A stretch of 64,000 bases of DNA from Akkermansiaceae bacterium UBA1315 (GCA_002307065.1 DBTN01000012.1:96725-160724), one strand, 5' to 3'; counted from the first letter of the stretch, positions 16,528 to 25,956 are shown. Notes: a model not told the origin generated them from the sequence alone. A program made the numbers and translations.

Positions 16528-18459
16528 TTACGGATGTTTTTCATGCAACTCGCCGTTCCGATAAGCGTCGATCAATTGAAGTAAAAGTTCGATCACGGAA
16601 TCCAAGTCACGGCCCCGTTCGGTATCGCCGACTTTGCGCGGATAATCGTATTTGCGGAGGCGGGTGAATTTGGGGATGATATCAACTCCTTCGCGGACGG
16701 CGGTTTCCGGATCGGGGAAGGTGTGATGTTCGGCCAGGGTTTCGCCTTCGGGGCCGAGGATCAAGGTATAGCCGCGGTCTCCGTAGGCTTCGGAAAAGGC
16801 GCCGTCGATGGTGACTGCGTTGCCTCCGCGTTTCAGCGGGTTTTCTCCTTGATCGACCTTTACCGGTACGTGGCCGTTCACGAGCAATCCACCCTCGGGA
16901 ACTCCCATATCTTTCGCGATCCGATCACAGAAATCAAAATCATGAATCCAGCGGAACCATGGTCCGCTGATTTCCTTATGGGTGGATTTGTCAGCGATGA
17001 GATACGTTTCCAAAGTCGCCATCCGGTCTTTCCCAAACAAAGGAGAAAGCGGGCCGGACCAGAGATAATAGAACCAATCTTTATCTTCCTCGCTGGCAGC
17101 TTCGGAACCGGCGCGGAAGGAGCGTTTCACCACTTTATTAATGGCATTAAAAAGATCGGGTCCTTGGTGTTCGCTGCCATCGATTTCAAGCGGGAGATAC
17201 TTGCCATCATCATCGACCGGAAGGCAGGCGTGGAAGATCACGGCGCGATCACGGACCATTGCCATTTGTCCATGTTCCGCCATCCATCGCATTTGTTCCC
17301 ATAGCCGCGGCGAAGTGATGAAACTTTCGGTAATGCGTTGCATGCACTCTTCTTCATCTTCGGTCAGTCGGTTCGGATCGCCGGGGTCGATGGTCGGAAA
17401 ATTCTGATCTCGCAGCGGATAGCGGCTTCCGTTCACCTCAAGGGTGTAGTCGTTGTAATCAATTTTTAGCAGAATATTTCGATCGTCCATGTTCCACTCC
17501 GGATGGCGTTCGATGGTTTGCCCTTCGAGTTTGAACTGGATGATGGAAATCGCCTTTTGCATCTGGGCGACCAGTGTCGAGTCGCGTTTACCGGTTCGTT
17601 TCGATTTGAAACAAACGGCCGCATCGTCACCATATACTTTAAGCGCCAAGACTTCGAGCGGCTTGGTGAGCAGTCCATAACCTTCTTCGATCTGAAACAT
17701 TCGCAGGTAGCGGAGGGAAATTCGGAGCACGGTGGCAATCAGCGCGCGTTGACCGAGGCAGGCACCCATCCAGATGACGTCATGATTTCCCCACACCAGT
17801 GAAACGTTCGGCTGATGCATCAGATAATCGATGACCCGATCGATGCGCGGTCCGCGGTCACCGAGGTCACCGGCGACGATCAATTCTTCGACAGTTAAAT
17901 TTCGGATGAACCGCGAGGCGCTGCGGATGAGATCGAAATCGAGATCGAGGTGGATGATTTCGCGAAGCTGCACATCGATCATTGCCGGGTCGTGACCGCC
18001 AGCGGGGTAGTTCAGCATCGCTTCGAAAAGCTCGCGCTGTTCTTTCGGTGCAAGCGCTTTGACCTCCTTGCGCCGGCGATTCCGAATCAACGCGCGGATG
18101 ACGGTGAATTGTCGTTCCAGAGCGAGTTTTACCCACTCATGACGTTTTTCGATATCAGCGATCAGCTCGTCCTTTTTCAGCCGGATCACTTCGGCAGGAT
18201 AATAAAGGACGTTCATGAAATCCTGCATCTCATTGGCGGACATGTGTTCGCCGAAGATATTTTCGACCAGTGGGCGCAGGCGACCGCTGGCATTGTTGAT
18301 CACATGCCGGAGTTTCTGGTTCTCGCCATGGATGTCGGAAATGACGTGGATCACGCCCTTTGGCAATTCCTTGGTCGCTCGCAGAGCGGCAACTTCCGAA
18401 GCGGCGGAGGAAATGGTCGGGTGACGTTCGGCGAGAATTCGGAGGGCGGGATGAGGCAT
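16528..18459 (-). CDS. fbp: Fructose-1,6-bisphosphatase class III
   Basis: A 643-residue enzyme, the length usual for class III (Firmicutes-type) fructose-bisphosphatases. It carries the calcineurin-like metallophosphatase motifs VISDIHGENQKL, VAGDLGDRGPRID and VWGNHDVIWMGA, and a C-terminal histidine motif GGLLVNGHVPVKV. It converts fructose-1,6-bisphosphate to fructose-6-phosphate in gluconeogenesis, opposing glycolytic flux from the fructose PTS at 34.5-40 kb. I take ATG at 18459 (MPHPALRILAERHPT); the frame is open 37 codons further with no family support. No ribosome-binding motif is visible. Confidence 0.93.
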   Translation of the reverse strand: MPHPALRILAERHPTISSAASEVAALRATKELPKGVIHVISDIHGENQKLRHVINNASGRLRPLVENIFGEHMSANEMQDFMNVLYYPAEVIRLKKDELIADIEKRHEWVKLALERQFTVIRALIRNRRRKEVKALAPKEQRELFEAMLNYPAGGHDPAMIDVQLREIIHLDLDFDLIRSASRFIRNLTVEELIVAGDLGDRGPRIDRVIDYLMHQPNVSLVWGNHDVIWMGACLGQRALIATVLRISLRYLRMFQIEEGYGLLTKPLEVLALKVYGDDAAVCFKSKRTGKRDSTLVAQMQKAISIIQFKLEGQTIERHPEWNMDDRNILLKIDYNDYTLEVNGSRYPLRDQNFPTIDPGDPNRLTEDEEECMQRITESFITSPRLWEQMRWMAEHGQMAMVRDRAVIFHACLPVDDDGKYLPLEIDGSEHQGPDLFNAINKVVKRSFRAGSEAASEEDKDWFYYLWSGPLSPLFGKDRMATLETYLIADKSTHKEISGPWFRWIHDFDFCDRIAKDMGVPEGGLLVNGHVPVKVDQGENPLKRGGNAVTIDGAFSEAYGDRGYTLILGPEGETLAEHHTFPDPETAVREGVDIIPKFTRLRKYDYPRKVGDTERGRDLDSVIELLLQLIDAYRNGELHEKHP

Positions 18460-18566
18460 GGCGACACGCGGATTTTGGGGCAAAACCGGGGGTGCGGCAA
18501 GGCTGTCGTTTGCCGGAGATCGCGTGGATCCGCCGGTTTTGTCCCGAAATGTTCCGCTGTTGCGAA

Positions 18567-19211
18567 TCAAGCTGAACCCGCCAGCCAGATCCTCGCTTGG
18601 TCGAGTTCGCCCGAGGTCAGTTGGTGACCGGTTTGAATCGGGTGAAAACTGACATCGGCTCCGGCGTCGCTCAGCATTTTTGACAAGCGGCGGGCGTTTT
18701 CGATTGGCAGAATCGGATCGCTGAGGCCGCTGGCAAGGAACACCTTCCGACCGGTGAGCACGGGCGCGGTTTCAGGAACTAAAGGAACCATCGCACGAAG
18801 AAGCACCGCTTTTTCAAGAATTTCGGGACGCAGCAGCATCAAGCTGGCGGCGATGTTGGCACCGTTTGAGTAACCGACCGCCGTGATTTTTTGTTGGGAA
18901 AAGCCATAATGATCGGCGGCTGCCAAAACGAAATCCGCGAGTTCGTGCGTTCGTTGGATGAGGTCCTTTTCATCAAAAACGCCCTCTGCCAAACGTCGGA
19001 AAAACCGCGGCATGCCGTTTTCCAGAATTTTCCCGCGAGGGCTCAGGAGATTCGCCGTCGGTGCGAGAGAGCGGCCGAGTTCGATCAGATCGTTCTCATT
19101 TCCACCGGTTCCGTGAAGGAGCAGAAGCGTTTCTGAATGTTGGATTTCGCCCGAAGAGGCGGGAAGAAAGCGGTGAACCAAATTCAGTGGGGATGAAAAG
19201 GGATCATTCAT
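18567..19211 (-). CDS. MhqD-like alpha/beta-hydrolase esterase
   Basis: A 214-residue predicted carboxylesterase of the phospholipase/carboxylesterase family. The oxyanion loop is LLLLHGTGGNENDL. The likely triad is Ser115 in VGYSNGANIA, Asp165 in GLSDPILP and His196 in QTGHQL. The ATG at 19211 lies inside the end of the upstream dioxygenase gene (8-bp overlap), so the two are co-translated. In Bacillus subtilis the same pair, mhqO and mhqD, is induced by quinones and electrophiles. That parallel is inference; no MarR-type regulator is seen here. Confidence 0.85.
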   Translation of the reverse strand: MNDPFSSPLNLVHRFLPASSGEIQHSETLLLLHGTGGNENDLIELGRSLAPTANLLSPRGKILENGMPRFFRRLAEGVFDEKDLIQRTHELADFVLAAADHYGFSQQKITAVGYSNGANIAASLMLLRPEILEKAVLLRAMVPLVPETAPVLTGRKVFLASGLSDPILPIENARRLSKMLSDAGADVSFHPIQTGHQLTSGELDQARIWLAGSA

Positions 19212-20178
19212 GAGCTGAACCGGTTGAAGGTTGATAGAACAAAGGTCGGATATTCTTTTCGATTTTTTCACGATGAGGCTCCAGGAAGGGAGGAAGCGCC
19301 AAGGTTTCACCCAGATGAGCTGGATCCTCACCATCTGCGGCGAATCCGGGCCCGTCGGTCGCGATTTCGAAAAGAATGCCTCCGGGGATACGGAAATACA
19401 GCGACTGGAAATAGTGCCGCTCGACCTGTCCGGAGGTGCGATATCCATGGCTTTCAAGATGCTTTTGCCATGCCCGAAGTTCCGCGTCATCGCGCACACG
19501 CCATGCGACGTGATGGACGCCACCCGCACCGTCGTTTCCGCGATAGTTCGACTCGTAGAGTCTCAGTTGGGCACCGGTTCCGCCGGGACCGGTTTCGAAC
19601 CATGCCTTGTCATCCGCATGCTGCGAAAAGCCGAGCACGTCTGTTAGAAAGCGGGAGGTTTCGGATCGATCGGGGACCATCAAACTCACCGATCCGAGTC
19701 CGACGATGGCGGCGCTGAGAGGCACCGGGCTGCCGTGCCATGGAAAGGTTTCGGTGGCCGAGTTCTGATCGGCAATCAAACGCAGGCGTTGGCCTTCGAA
19801 ATCCTGGAAGGCGAGCGTCGGGCGGTTCGCGATGATTTCAATACCGGTATGGCGGACTTTTTGTTGATCAAACCAGTTCACCCAGTGTTTCAGCGATACT
19901 TCGCCGCCAAGCACCCGCAGGCCGGTTTCGCTGACCGCGCCAGCGCCCATCCGCGCGGGGCGGATTTGTGCCCAATCAAAAAACGTCAGATCCGAGCCAG
20001 CGCTGCCGATCGCGTCCGCGTAAAACAAATGATACGCGGAGACATCGTCCTGATTGACGGTTTTTTTCACCAAGCGCATGCCAAGCGTCTGGGTATAAAA
20101 ATCGAGATTCGCCTGGGCTTGGGCGGTGATCGCGGTGACGTGATGAAGTCCGTGAAGAACGGGTCGGGTGGTTGTCAT
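19204..20178 (-). CDS. Ring-cleaving dioxygenase, MhqO-like (two VOC domains)
   Basis: A 324-residue protein with two vicinal-oxygen-chelate domains: LHGLHHVTAIT at the N-terminus and GGVHHVAWRV near residue 215. The C-terminal metal-ligand glutamate is in FRIPGGILFEIATDG. These fit the Fe(II) glyoxalase/extradiol dioxygenase family annotated as ring-cleaving dioxygenase or MhqO, which opens hydroquinone or catechol rings. It sits 61 bp downstream of the GNAT-nitrilase fusion and overlaps the esterase gene. ATG at 20178 (MTTTRPVLHGLHHV) puts the first VOC motif at the usual distance. Confidence 0.87.
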   Translation of the reverse strand: MTTTRPVLHGLHHVTAITAQAQANLDFYTQTLGMRLVKKTVNQDDVSAYHLFYADAIGSAGSDLTFFDWAQIRPARMGAGAVSETGLRVLGGEVSLKHWVNWFDQQKVRHTGIEIIANRPTLAFQDFEGQRLRLIADQNSATETFPWHGSPVPLSAAIVGLGSVSLMVPDRSETSRFLTDVLGFSQHADDKAWFETGPGGTGAQLRLYESNYRGNDGAGGVHHVAWRVRDDAELRAWQKHLESHGYRTSGQVERHYFQSLYFRIPGGILFEIATDGPGFAADGEDPAHLGETLALPPFLEPHREKIEKNIRPLFYQPSTGSAHE

Positions 20179-20239
20179 GCGCAGAAGATGCACGAATTTG
20201 CGAGGACTGGGTAATGCCGAGATGTTGGGCTGAGCCTGC

Positions 20240-21844
20240 TCAAAGGGCATCGCCCGATTGCAGATTCACCCGAAGTTCAAAAAGATCGCGGCGGCGATCC
20301 ATCAAGGGCGTGACCGATCCCGCTTCGCGGCTGCGATAAAGGTCGGTGATGTCGAGATCCGTAACGAGCATCGTTTCCACGTTCGGATCGGCTTCGGCCT
20401 GGATGCCATCCCGCGCGAATTCGAAATCCGAGGGAGTGAAGACAGCGGCGCGACCGTAATGGATGTCCATCGCCGGCACGTCGGGAAGATTGCCAACGAC
20501 GCCGGTGGTGACGACATAGATTTGATTTTCAATCGCCCGAGCTGCCGCGCAAATGGAAACCCGGAGATATCCTTGCCGATTGTCCGTGCAATAGGGGACA
20601 AATAATATCTCCACTCCTTGTTCGGCTAAATAGCGCGCGGCTTCCGGGAACTCGACATCATAACAAATCAGAATGCCAATTTTGGCTTTCGGGGTTTGGA
20701 TGACAAGAAGTGAGCGTCCGCCGGTGATGCCCCACCAGGTTTTTTCCGAAGGTGTGATGTGCAATTTCGGCTGCGAAACGAAGCTGCCATCCGGGCGGAA
20801 AAGCATGGCTTCGTTTTGTAACGAACCATCTTCCTGGAGGACCGGATGGGACCCGGCGATGAGGTGAAGTCCTTGCTCGCGAGCGAGGGTCGACATCAAA
20901 TCGCGGAACTTCGGAGTGAGTTCGGCCAAGCGGCGGATGCCTTCGCGTGAACCGGTTGGCTCCATGGCGGACAAAAGCTGCACGGAGAAAAACTCGGGAA
21001 ACAACACATAGTCCGCGCCGTAATCTTCTCCTGCCGTCTCGACGAAATATCGCACTTGAGCGGCGAATTCGTCGAAGTGGTCGACTTTTCGCATCGAGTA
21101 TTGGACGCAGGCGACCCGGACTTTTCGATCCTCGCCTTCCGGCGGTTGGCGGTAGTGAGGATTGAGCCATTCGATGAGCGTCGCGTAGTTGCGGCTGCGC
21201 GGATCACGGATGTAATTGGCCATGACATCCCGGACGACAAATCCTTCGCTGAGTTGGAAACCCATCACCGGATCGCGGATGATTCCATCCTGGACGGCGT
21301 GAACATATTCTTCGGGAGTGTATTGGGAAGCATACTGCTCATAGGCCCAAAGCCGTCCGCCCGCGAGGATACGACGGAGATTCAGGTGTTTGCATAAATC
21401 TCGCCGGATTTGATATAAGATGGCACCGATGCCTTGGCGGCGGCAATTGGGATCGACGTAAATTTCCGCGCCGTAGAGCGTGTCTCCTTTTGGATCGTGA
21501 TTGTAGAAATAACCGTCGTCGGTGATGCCATAATACGTGTGATGCCGCAATGGGTCGCGGCCCATCGTGACAATCAGGCTGGAAGACACCCCGATGATCC
21601 GGCCATCGCGCTCGATGACGATTTGTCCTTCTTCAAAAACTTTCAGGTGGGAAAGCAACTGGTCTTCACCCCAGGCCTCGTCCGTGCCCATACTTGGCGG
21701 GAAGCAACTCCGGTGAAGCTCGATCATCGCAGGGATGTCATCGATTTTCGGGTGTCTTGCGATGAGGTCGCCTGCGGGATGCGGAATGTGTTGTGGTTTC
21801 AAGGGAAAATAGGGATAAGTCGCAATAGACGACCCTTTCCACAT
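20240..21844 (-). CDS. GNAT acetyltransferase fused to carbon-nitrogen hydrolase (nitrilase)
   Basis: A 534-residue two-domain enzyme. Residues 25-220 form a GNAT domain (EIYVDPNCRRQGIGAILYQIRRDL holds the acetyl-CoA loop). Residues 240-520 form a nitrilase-superfamily domain with the Glu-Lys-Cys triad in DYVLFPEFFS, QPKLHITPSE and GILICYDVEFPE. This fusion is a known family, but its substrate is not established; amide or N-acyl hydrolysis linked to acyl transfer is plausible. It is the first gene of a three-gene minus-strand run with the dioxygenase and esterase. ATG at 21844 is the only good start. Confidence 0.88.
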   Translation of the reverse strand: MWKGSSIATYPYFPLKPQHIPHPAGDLIARHPKIDDIPAMIELHRSCFPPSMGTDEAWGEDQLLSHLKVFEEGQIVIERDGRIIGVSSSLIVTMGRDPLRHHTYYGITDDGYFYNHDPKGDTLYGAEIYVDPNCRRQGIGAILYQIRRDLCKHLNLRRILAGGRLWAYEQYASQYTPEEYVHAVQDGIIRDPVMGFQLSEGFVVRDVMANYIRDPRSRNYATLIEWLNPHYRQPPEGEDRKVRVACVQYSMRKVDHFDEFAAQVRYFVETAGEDYGADYVLFPEFFSVQLLSAMEPTGSREGIRRLAELTPKFRDLMSTLAREQGLHLIAGSHPVLQEDGSLQNEAMLFRPDGSFVSQPKLHITPSEKTWWGITGGRSLLVIQTPKAKIGILICYDVEFPEAARYLAEQGVEILFVPYCTDNRQGYLRVSICAAARAIENQIYVVTTGVVGNLPDVPAMDIHYGRAAVFTPSDFEFARDGIQAEADPNVETMLVTDLDITDLYRSREAGSVTPLMDRRRDLFELRVNLQSGDAL

Positions 21845-21972
21845 CCTTGAGTGGGTGACAAACTCTAAAACGCGTCAATCGGTCGCCAAGGCGTTTTGAC
21901 CGGTAAATTTTGATGCTTTCAACAGGGGGTGTGATTGGATGAAAGTTTGTTGAAAATCCAAATCATCCGATC

Positions 21973-23013
21973 ATGAGTGCTTTTTTGACTGTTTCTCCGA
22001 CGACCGATCCCAGTTTGATTCTCGACCTTCGCGACCGGCAATATGCGAGTGAACTGATGGCCGCCGCAGTTTTGCATTTTGATTTTTTCTCGTGGCTGGA
22101 TCGTTCGTCGGGAAGAAGTCTGGAGGAGATTTCGCAAGAGCTCGGATGGGTGGCCAGGCCGTTGGATGTGCTGCTGACGCTTTGCCGGAGTTATGGATTT
22201 GTTTTCTGCGACGGAACCGGTGGATTGCATCTCACGGCGATGGGAAGGGAATATTTGACCAAGGATTCGCCGTGGTTTCTGGGGGCCTATTTTTCTCCAC
22301 TGCGGGATTCGCCGATCGTCAGAGGATTTGTTGACGTTCTGAAAACCGGTAAGCCGGGGAACTGGCAGGCAAAAAACGGGGCGAAAGATTGGCACGAATC
22401 GATGTTGGATCCGGACTTTGCCAAGGAGTTCACAGCGTTGATGAATTGCCGGGGATTCATTTTCGGACAGGCGCTGGCGAAGGCTCTGAAATCGCTGCTG
22501 GGCGATCGTACACACCTGTTGGACATCGGCGGCGGGTCGGGGATTTATTCGGCAACTCTGGTCGCCGCCCACCCTCAGCTTTCCGCGACGGTGCTGGAAC
22601 AACCACCGGTTGACGGAATCACCCGCAAAGAGATCGCCCGGCACGGTCTGGAGTCGCGTGTCGAGGTGTTGACGGCAGACATGTTCGTTGGGACGTGGCC
22701 GCAATCAGGCATCGTCCTGCTTTCGAATGTGTTGCATGACTGGGACGTTCCTCAGGTCCGGGAACTTTTGCAGAAAGCTTATGGATCTTTGGAAAGCGGG
22801 GGGCTGCTGGTCATTCATGATGCTTTCATCCACGATGACAAACGGGGACCGGTCGCAGTGGCGGAATATTCCGCACTGTTGATGAACATCACCCAGGGGA
22901 AATGCTACAGCCCTGCGGAGTATGGTCAGTGGTTGGACGAAATCGGTTTCGAAACCGGTTCCTATCACGACACGATCGGGCACCGCGGATTCCTCACCGC
23001 GGTGAAGCGGTGA
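21973..23013 (+). CDS. COMT-type SAM-dependent O-methyltransferase
   Basis: A 346-residue protein of the family 2 O-methyltransferases. The N-terminal winged-helix dimerisation domain (ELMAAAVLHFDFFSWL...LEEISQELG) is followed by a Rossmann domain with motif I HLLDIGGGSGIYSATL, VLEQPPV at the end of beta-2, and VLLSNVLHDWD with the His-Asp pair typical of this family. It methylates hydroxyl groups of small molecules, commonly in secondary metabolism. It is monocistronic, divergent from the GNAT-nitrilase gene and convergent with the isocitrate dehydrogenase gene. Confidence 0.87.
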   Translation: MSAFLTVSPTTDPSLILDLRDRQYASELMAAAVLHFDFFSWLDRSSGRSLEEISQELGWVARPLDVLLTLCRSYGFVFCDGTGGLHLTAMGREYLTKDSPWFLGAYFSPLRDSPIVRGFVDVLKTGKPGNWQAKNGAKDWHESMLDPDFAKEFTALMNCRGFIFGQALAKALKSLLGDRTHLLDIGGGSGIYSATLVAAHPQLSATVLEQPPVDGITRKEIARHGLESRVEVLTADMFVGTWPQSGIVLLSNVLHDWDVPQVRELLQKAYGSLESGGLLVIHDAFIHDDKRGPVAVAEYSALLMNITQGKCYSPAEYGQWLDEIGFETGSYHDTIGHRGFLTAVKR

Positions 23014-23029
23014 GGATTTTCAGACGGGA

Positions 23030-25258
23030 TCAGATTTCAGCGAGAATGTGATTGAACGTCTCGCTCGGACGGAGGGCGGCGTTTGCCTTGGCTTCGTCGG
23101 GCTGGTAGTAGCCGCCGATGTCGACCGGTTTGCCTTGGACGACGAGCAATTCATCGACGATTTGTGTTTCGTTGCTCGCGAGCTTTTCGGCGACCGGTTT
23201 GAAGATCGCTTTCAGTTCGGCGTCTTTGTCCTGAGCGGCGAGCGCCTGGGCCCAGTAGAGCGCGAGGTAGAAATGCGAGCCTCGGTTGTCGATCGTGCCG
23301 AGTTTGCGACCCGGCGAGCGGTCGAATTCGAGAAACTTGCCGGTGGCTTGATCGAGCGTATCGGCGAGCACCTTGGCTTTCGGCAGGCTGAACACTTCGC
23401 TGATCTGTTCAAACGATGGCGCGAGCGCGAAAAACTCGCCGAGTGAGTCCCAGCGGAGGTAATTTTCCTGGGTGAATTGTTCGACGTGTTTTGGGGCCGA
23501 ACCGCCAGCACCGGTTTCGAAAAGGCCGCCGCCATTCATCAGAGGAACGATCGAGAGCATTTTGGCCGAAGTGCCGACTTCAAGGATGGGGAAAAGGTCG
23601 GTGTTGTAGTCGCGAAGGACGTTGCCGGTGACGGAAATCGTGTCCTTGCCTTCGACGATGCGTTCGAGGGAAAGCGTGCAGGCTTCCGCTGGCGGCAGGA
23701 TCTGGATATCCAAGCCGGTGGTGTCGTGATCCTTGAGATATTTTTCGACCTTGGCGATGATTTGAGCATCGTGCGCGCGGTTTTTATCGAGCCAGAAAAT
23801 GGCAGGATCGCCGGAAGCTCGGGCGCGTTTCACGGCGAGCTTCACCCAGTCTTGCACGGGCGCATCCTTCGTTTGGCAAGCGCGCCAGATGTCGCCTTCT
23901 TCCACTTCGTGGGAAATCAGAACTTTGCCGGTGGAGTCGATGACATTGACGGTGCCGCGGCCTGGGATTTCGAACGTTTTATTGTGGGAGCCGTATTCCT
24001 CGGCGGCTTGGGCCATCAGGCCGACGTTGGAGACGGAACCCATGGTCTTCGGATCGAGGGCTCCGTGGACTCGGCAAAAATCGATCACCGATTGATAAAT
24101 GCCGGCGTAGGAGCTGTCTGGGATCACCGCCAGGGTGTCGGCGGTTTTGCCTGCCGCGTTCCACATTTTCCCGCCAGCGCGGATCATCGCGGGCATGGAC
24201 GCGTCAACGATCACGTCAGACGGGACGTGAAGGTTGGTGATGCCTTTGTCGCTGTTGACCATCGCGAGTTCCGGGCCATTTGCGTAGGCGGCCTGGATGC
24301 CCGCTTCGATCGCCGCTTTTTGATCCGCAGGAAGTTTTTCGATTTTCGAAATGAGATCGCCGAAACCGTTGCGGAAGTTGACGCCGAGTTCGGTGAGAGT
24401 GCCCGCGTGTTTGGCGATGAGATCCAGGAAGAAAATTTCCACGGCGTGGCCGAAAATGATCGGGTCGGAAACTTTCATCATCGTCGCTTTCATGTGAAGC
24501 GAGAAGAGGACCCCGTCTTTTTTTGCTCTGGCGATCTGATCCGCCAGGAAGTTGAGAAGCGCGGCTTTGCTGAGGAAGGTTCCATCGAGAATTTCACCGG
24601 CTTTCAGCGGAATCGATTCTTTTAAAACTTTCGTGGTCCCGTCCGCACCCACGTATTCGATTTTCACATCGGTCGCCTCCGCGACGGTGACGGATTTTTC
24701 GTTGGAGAAAAAGTCGCCGTTGCCGTCCATGCTGGCGACGTTGGTTTTGGAATCGGTGGACCAGGAGCCCATCGAGTGCGGGTGCTTTTTCGCGTAATCC
24801 TTCACCGCCTTCGGGGCGCGGCGATCAGAGTTTCCTTCGCGAAGGACCGGATTGACCGCGCTGCCCATGACTTTCGCGTAGCGGGCCTTGATGTCCTTTT
24901 CCTCGTCCGTGGTGGGATTCTCGGGAAGGTTAGGGAGCTTGTAGCCTTTTGATTGCAATTCGGCGATGGCTTCCTTGAGTTGCGGAACCGAGGCGGAAAT
25001 GTTCGGCAACTTGATGATGTTCGCTTCCGGTTTCAGCGTTAATGCGCCGAGCTCGGACAGGGCGTCGCCAATTTTCTGATCTTCGGTGAGGAAATCGCCG
25101 AAATTCGCGATGATCCGGCCTGCCAGGGAGATGTCCCGCGTTTCAACCGTGATGCCGGAATGCTTCGTAAAAGCCTGGACAATCGGGAGGAAAGAATAAG
25201 TGGCGAGCGCGGGGGCTTCGTCGGTCTTGGTGTAAATGATGGTAGGGGCCGATGACAT
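23030..25258 (-). CDS. icd: Monomeric NADP-dependent isocitrate dehydrogenase
   Basis: A 742-residue enzyme with the length and sequence of the monomeric (80-kDa) isocitrate dehydrogenase family. Landmarks are IIYTKTDEAPALATYSFLPI at the N-terminus, VLREGNSDRRAPKAVKDYAKKHPH, MDGNGDFFSNEKSV, and the C-terminal LGEFFALAPSFE segment. It decarboxylates isocitrate to 2-oxoglutarate with NADP+ in the TCA cycle, complementing mdh at 11.9 kb. Its upstream region is the DnaA-box cluster, so its promoter lies at the edge of the candidate origin. Confidence 0.95.
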   Translation of the reverse strand: MSSAPTIIYTKTDEAPALATYSFLPIVQAFTKHSGITVETRDISLAGRIIANFGDFLTEDQKIGDALSELGALTLKPEANIIKLPNISASVPQLKEAIAELQSKGYKLPNLPENPTTDEEKDIKARYAKVMGSAVNPVLREGNSDRRAPKAVKDYAKKHPHSMGSWSTDSKTNVASMDGNGDFFSNEKSVTVAEATDVKIEYVGADGTTKVLKESIPLKAGEILDGTFLSKAALLNFLADQIARAKKDGVLFSLHMKATMMKVSDPIIFGHAVEIFFLDLIAKHAGTLTELGVNFRNGFGDLISKIEKLPADQKAAIEAGIQAAYANGPELAMVNSDKGITNLHVPSDVIVDASMPAMIRAGGKMWNAAGKTADTLAVIPDSSYAGIYQSVIDFCRVHGALDPKTMGSVSNVGLMAQAAEEYGSHNKTFEIPGRGTVNVIDSTGKVLISHEVEEGDIWRACQTKDAPVQDWVKLAVKRARASGDPAIFWLDKNRAHDAQIIAKVEKYLKDHDTTGLDIQILPPAEACTLSLERIVEGKDTISVTGNVLRDYNTDLFPILEVGTSAKMLSIVPLMNGGGLFETGAGGSAPKHVEQFTQENYLRWDSLGEFFALAPSFEQISEVFSLPKAKVLADTLDQATGKFLEFDRSPGRKLGTIDNRGSHFYLALYWAQALAAQDKDAELKAIFKPVAEKLASNETQIVDELLVVQGKPVDIGGYYQPDEAKANAALRPSETFNHILAEI

Positions 25259-25385
25259 GACTTTTACGGAGTGAAAAATGACTGCTGGGGTTTAGTGCAT
25301 TGGCTCCGCAGGGTCAAAACCAATTGCTTGGCCGAAGCGTCTTCCGCCGAGGAAAACGACCGGTTTACAACAACTCAGAAACGAT

Positions 25386-25407
25386 TGTGAATAACTTGGG
25401 AAAAACC
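25386..25407 (-). repeat. 22-bp direct repeat, copy 1, containing a DnaA box
   Basis: Positions 25386-25407 are identical to 25723-25744. The first nine bases, TGTGAATAA, are a perfect DnaA box on the minus strand. The rest reads CTTGGGAAAAACC. Confidence 0.9.
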
Positions 25408-25604
25408 TGTTTTTAGATCGTTCTTCCCGATCCGTTTGTAATCAGAAGGTGACGGAAATGTCATCGACCGGCCGAGGCTGATTCGTCCCAATGGAGCGGC
25501 GGTAAAAATCTATTCACCAAACGCGATGTTCCATAAAACGATGTTTGGTGTTGTAAGGCCCATACGATCAGTGGATTAAAAATCTATTCCGAATCTGCTC
25601 ACGA

Positions 25605-25624
25605 TTATTCTCAAGTTATTCACA
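25605..25624 (+). other. Two adjacent DnaA-box-like sites
   Basis: TTATTCACA at 25616-25624 is a perfect DnaA box. TTATTCTCA at 25605-25613 has one mismatch. They are 11 bp apart, about one helical turn, in the same orientation within an AT-rich segment. Confidence 0.7.
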
Positions 25625-25722
25625 AAAATTTCGTTCGGCGTTAGGCGGATTTTGCCGATTTGCGTTTTCCTTTGTTCTAAACGGCTCGGAGTCGAGAGAT
25701 GAAAAATGTTTCGGATTTCCGA

Positions 25723-25744
25723 TGTGAATAACTTGGGAAAAACC
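25723..25744 (-). repeat. 22-bp direct repeat, copy 2, containing a DnaA box
   Basis: This is the second copy of the repeat at 25386-25407. Its DnaA box occupies 25723-25731 and has the same orientation as copy 1. The copies are 337 bp apart. Confidence 0.9.
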
Positions 25745-25873
25745 CGTGAATGAGCAAATGATTCGACCTGATCGCACGCGGATCGGCACCGGATGGAAAT
25801 CGTCCGGCGAAAGGAAGTTTTTTGTTCGCGAAGCGGCGGCAGGGCGAAATCCGGACAGGCCGGTGATTCCTTC

Positions 25874-25922
25874 AAAAATGGAGGGTGGGCGAGGATCCAC
25901 TCGGACCGTTCGCGCCACCCTC
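25874..25922 (-). terminator. Likely terminator of smc
   Basis: Complementary 8-bp arms GAGGGTGG (25881-25888) and CCACCCTC (25915-25922) flank a loop of 26 nt. Reading on the minus strand, the stem is followed by a run of five T (A-run at 25874-25878). It lies 35 bp past the smc stop. The long loop makes it weaker than a textbook terminator. Confidence 0.55.
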
Positions 25923-25956
25923 GTTTTCCCTCTCCTGTCTGGAGAATGTTTGTCGT

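Larger units (their letters stand above)
25259..25956. other. Candidate replication origin region between icd and smc
   Basis: A 698-bp gap, the longest gene-free non-repeat stretch here. It holds three perfect DnaA boxes (consensus TTATNCACA): 25386-25394 on minus, 25616-25624 on plus and 25723-25731 on minus. A one-mismatch box lies at 25605-25613, and an AT-rich segment at about 25565-25640 could unwind. Two of the boxes are embedded in an exact 22-bp direct repeat. Composition predicts about one such box per 64 kb. dnaA is not in the window, and I could not compute strand skew, so the origin call is inference. Confidence 0.55.

Noticed and set aside
23477..24625. Plus-strand 382-codon open frame within icd
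   Set aside because: It is antisense to isocitrate dehydrogenase; its sequence is Phe/Gly/Asp/Val-rich as expected for a mirror frame.
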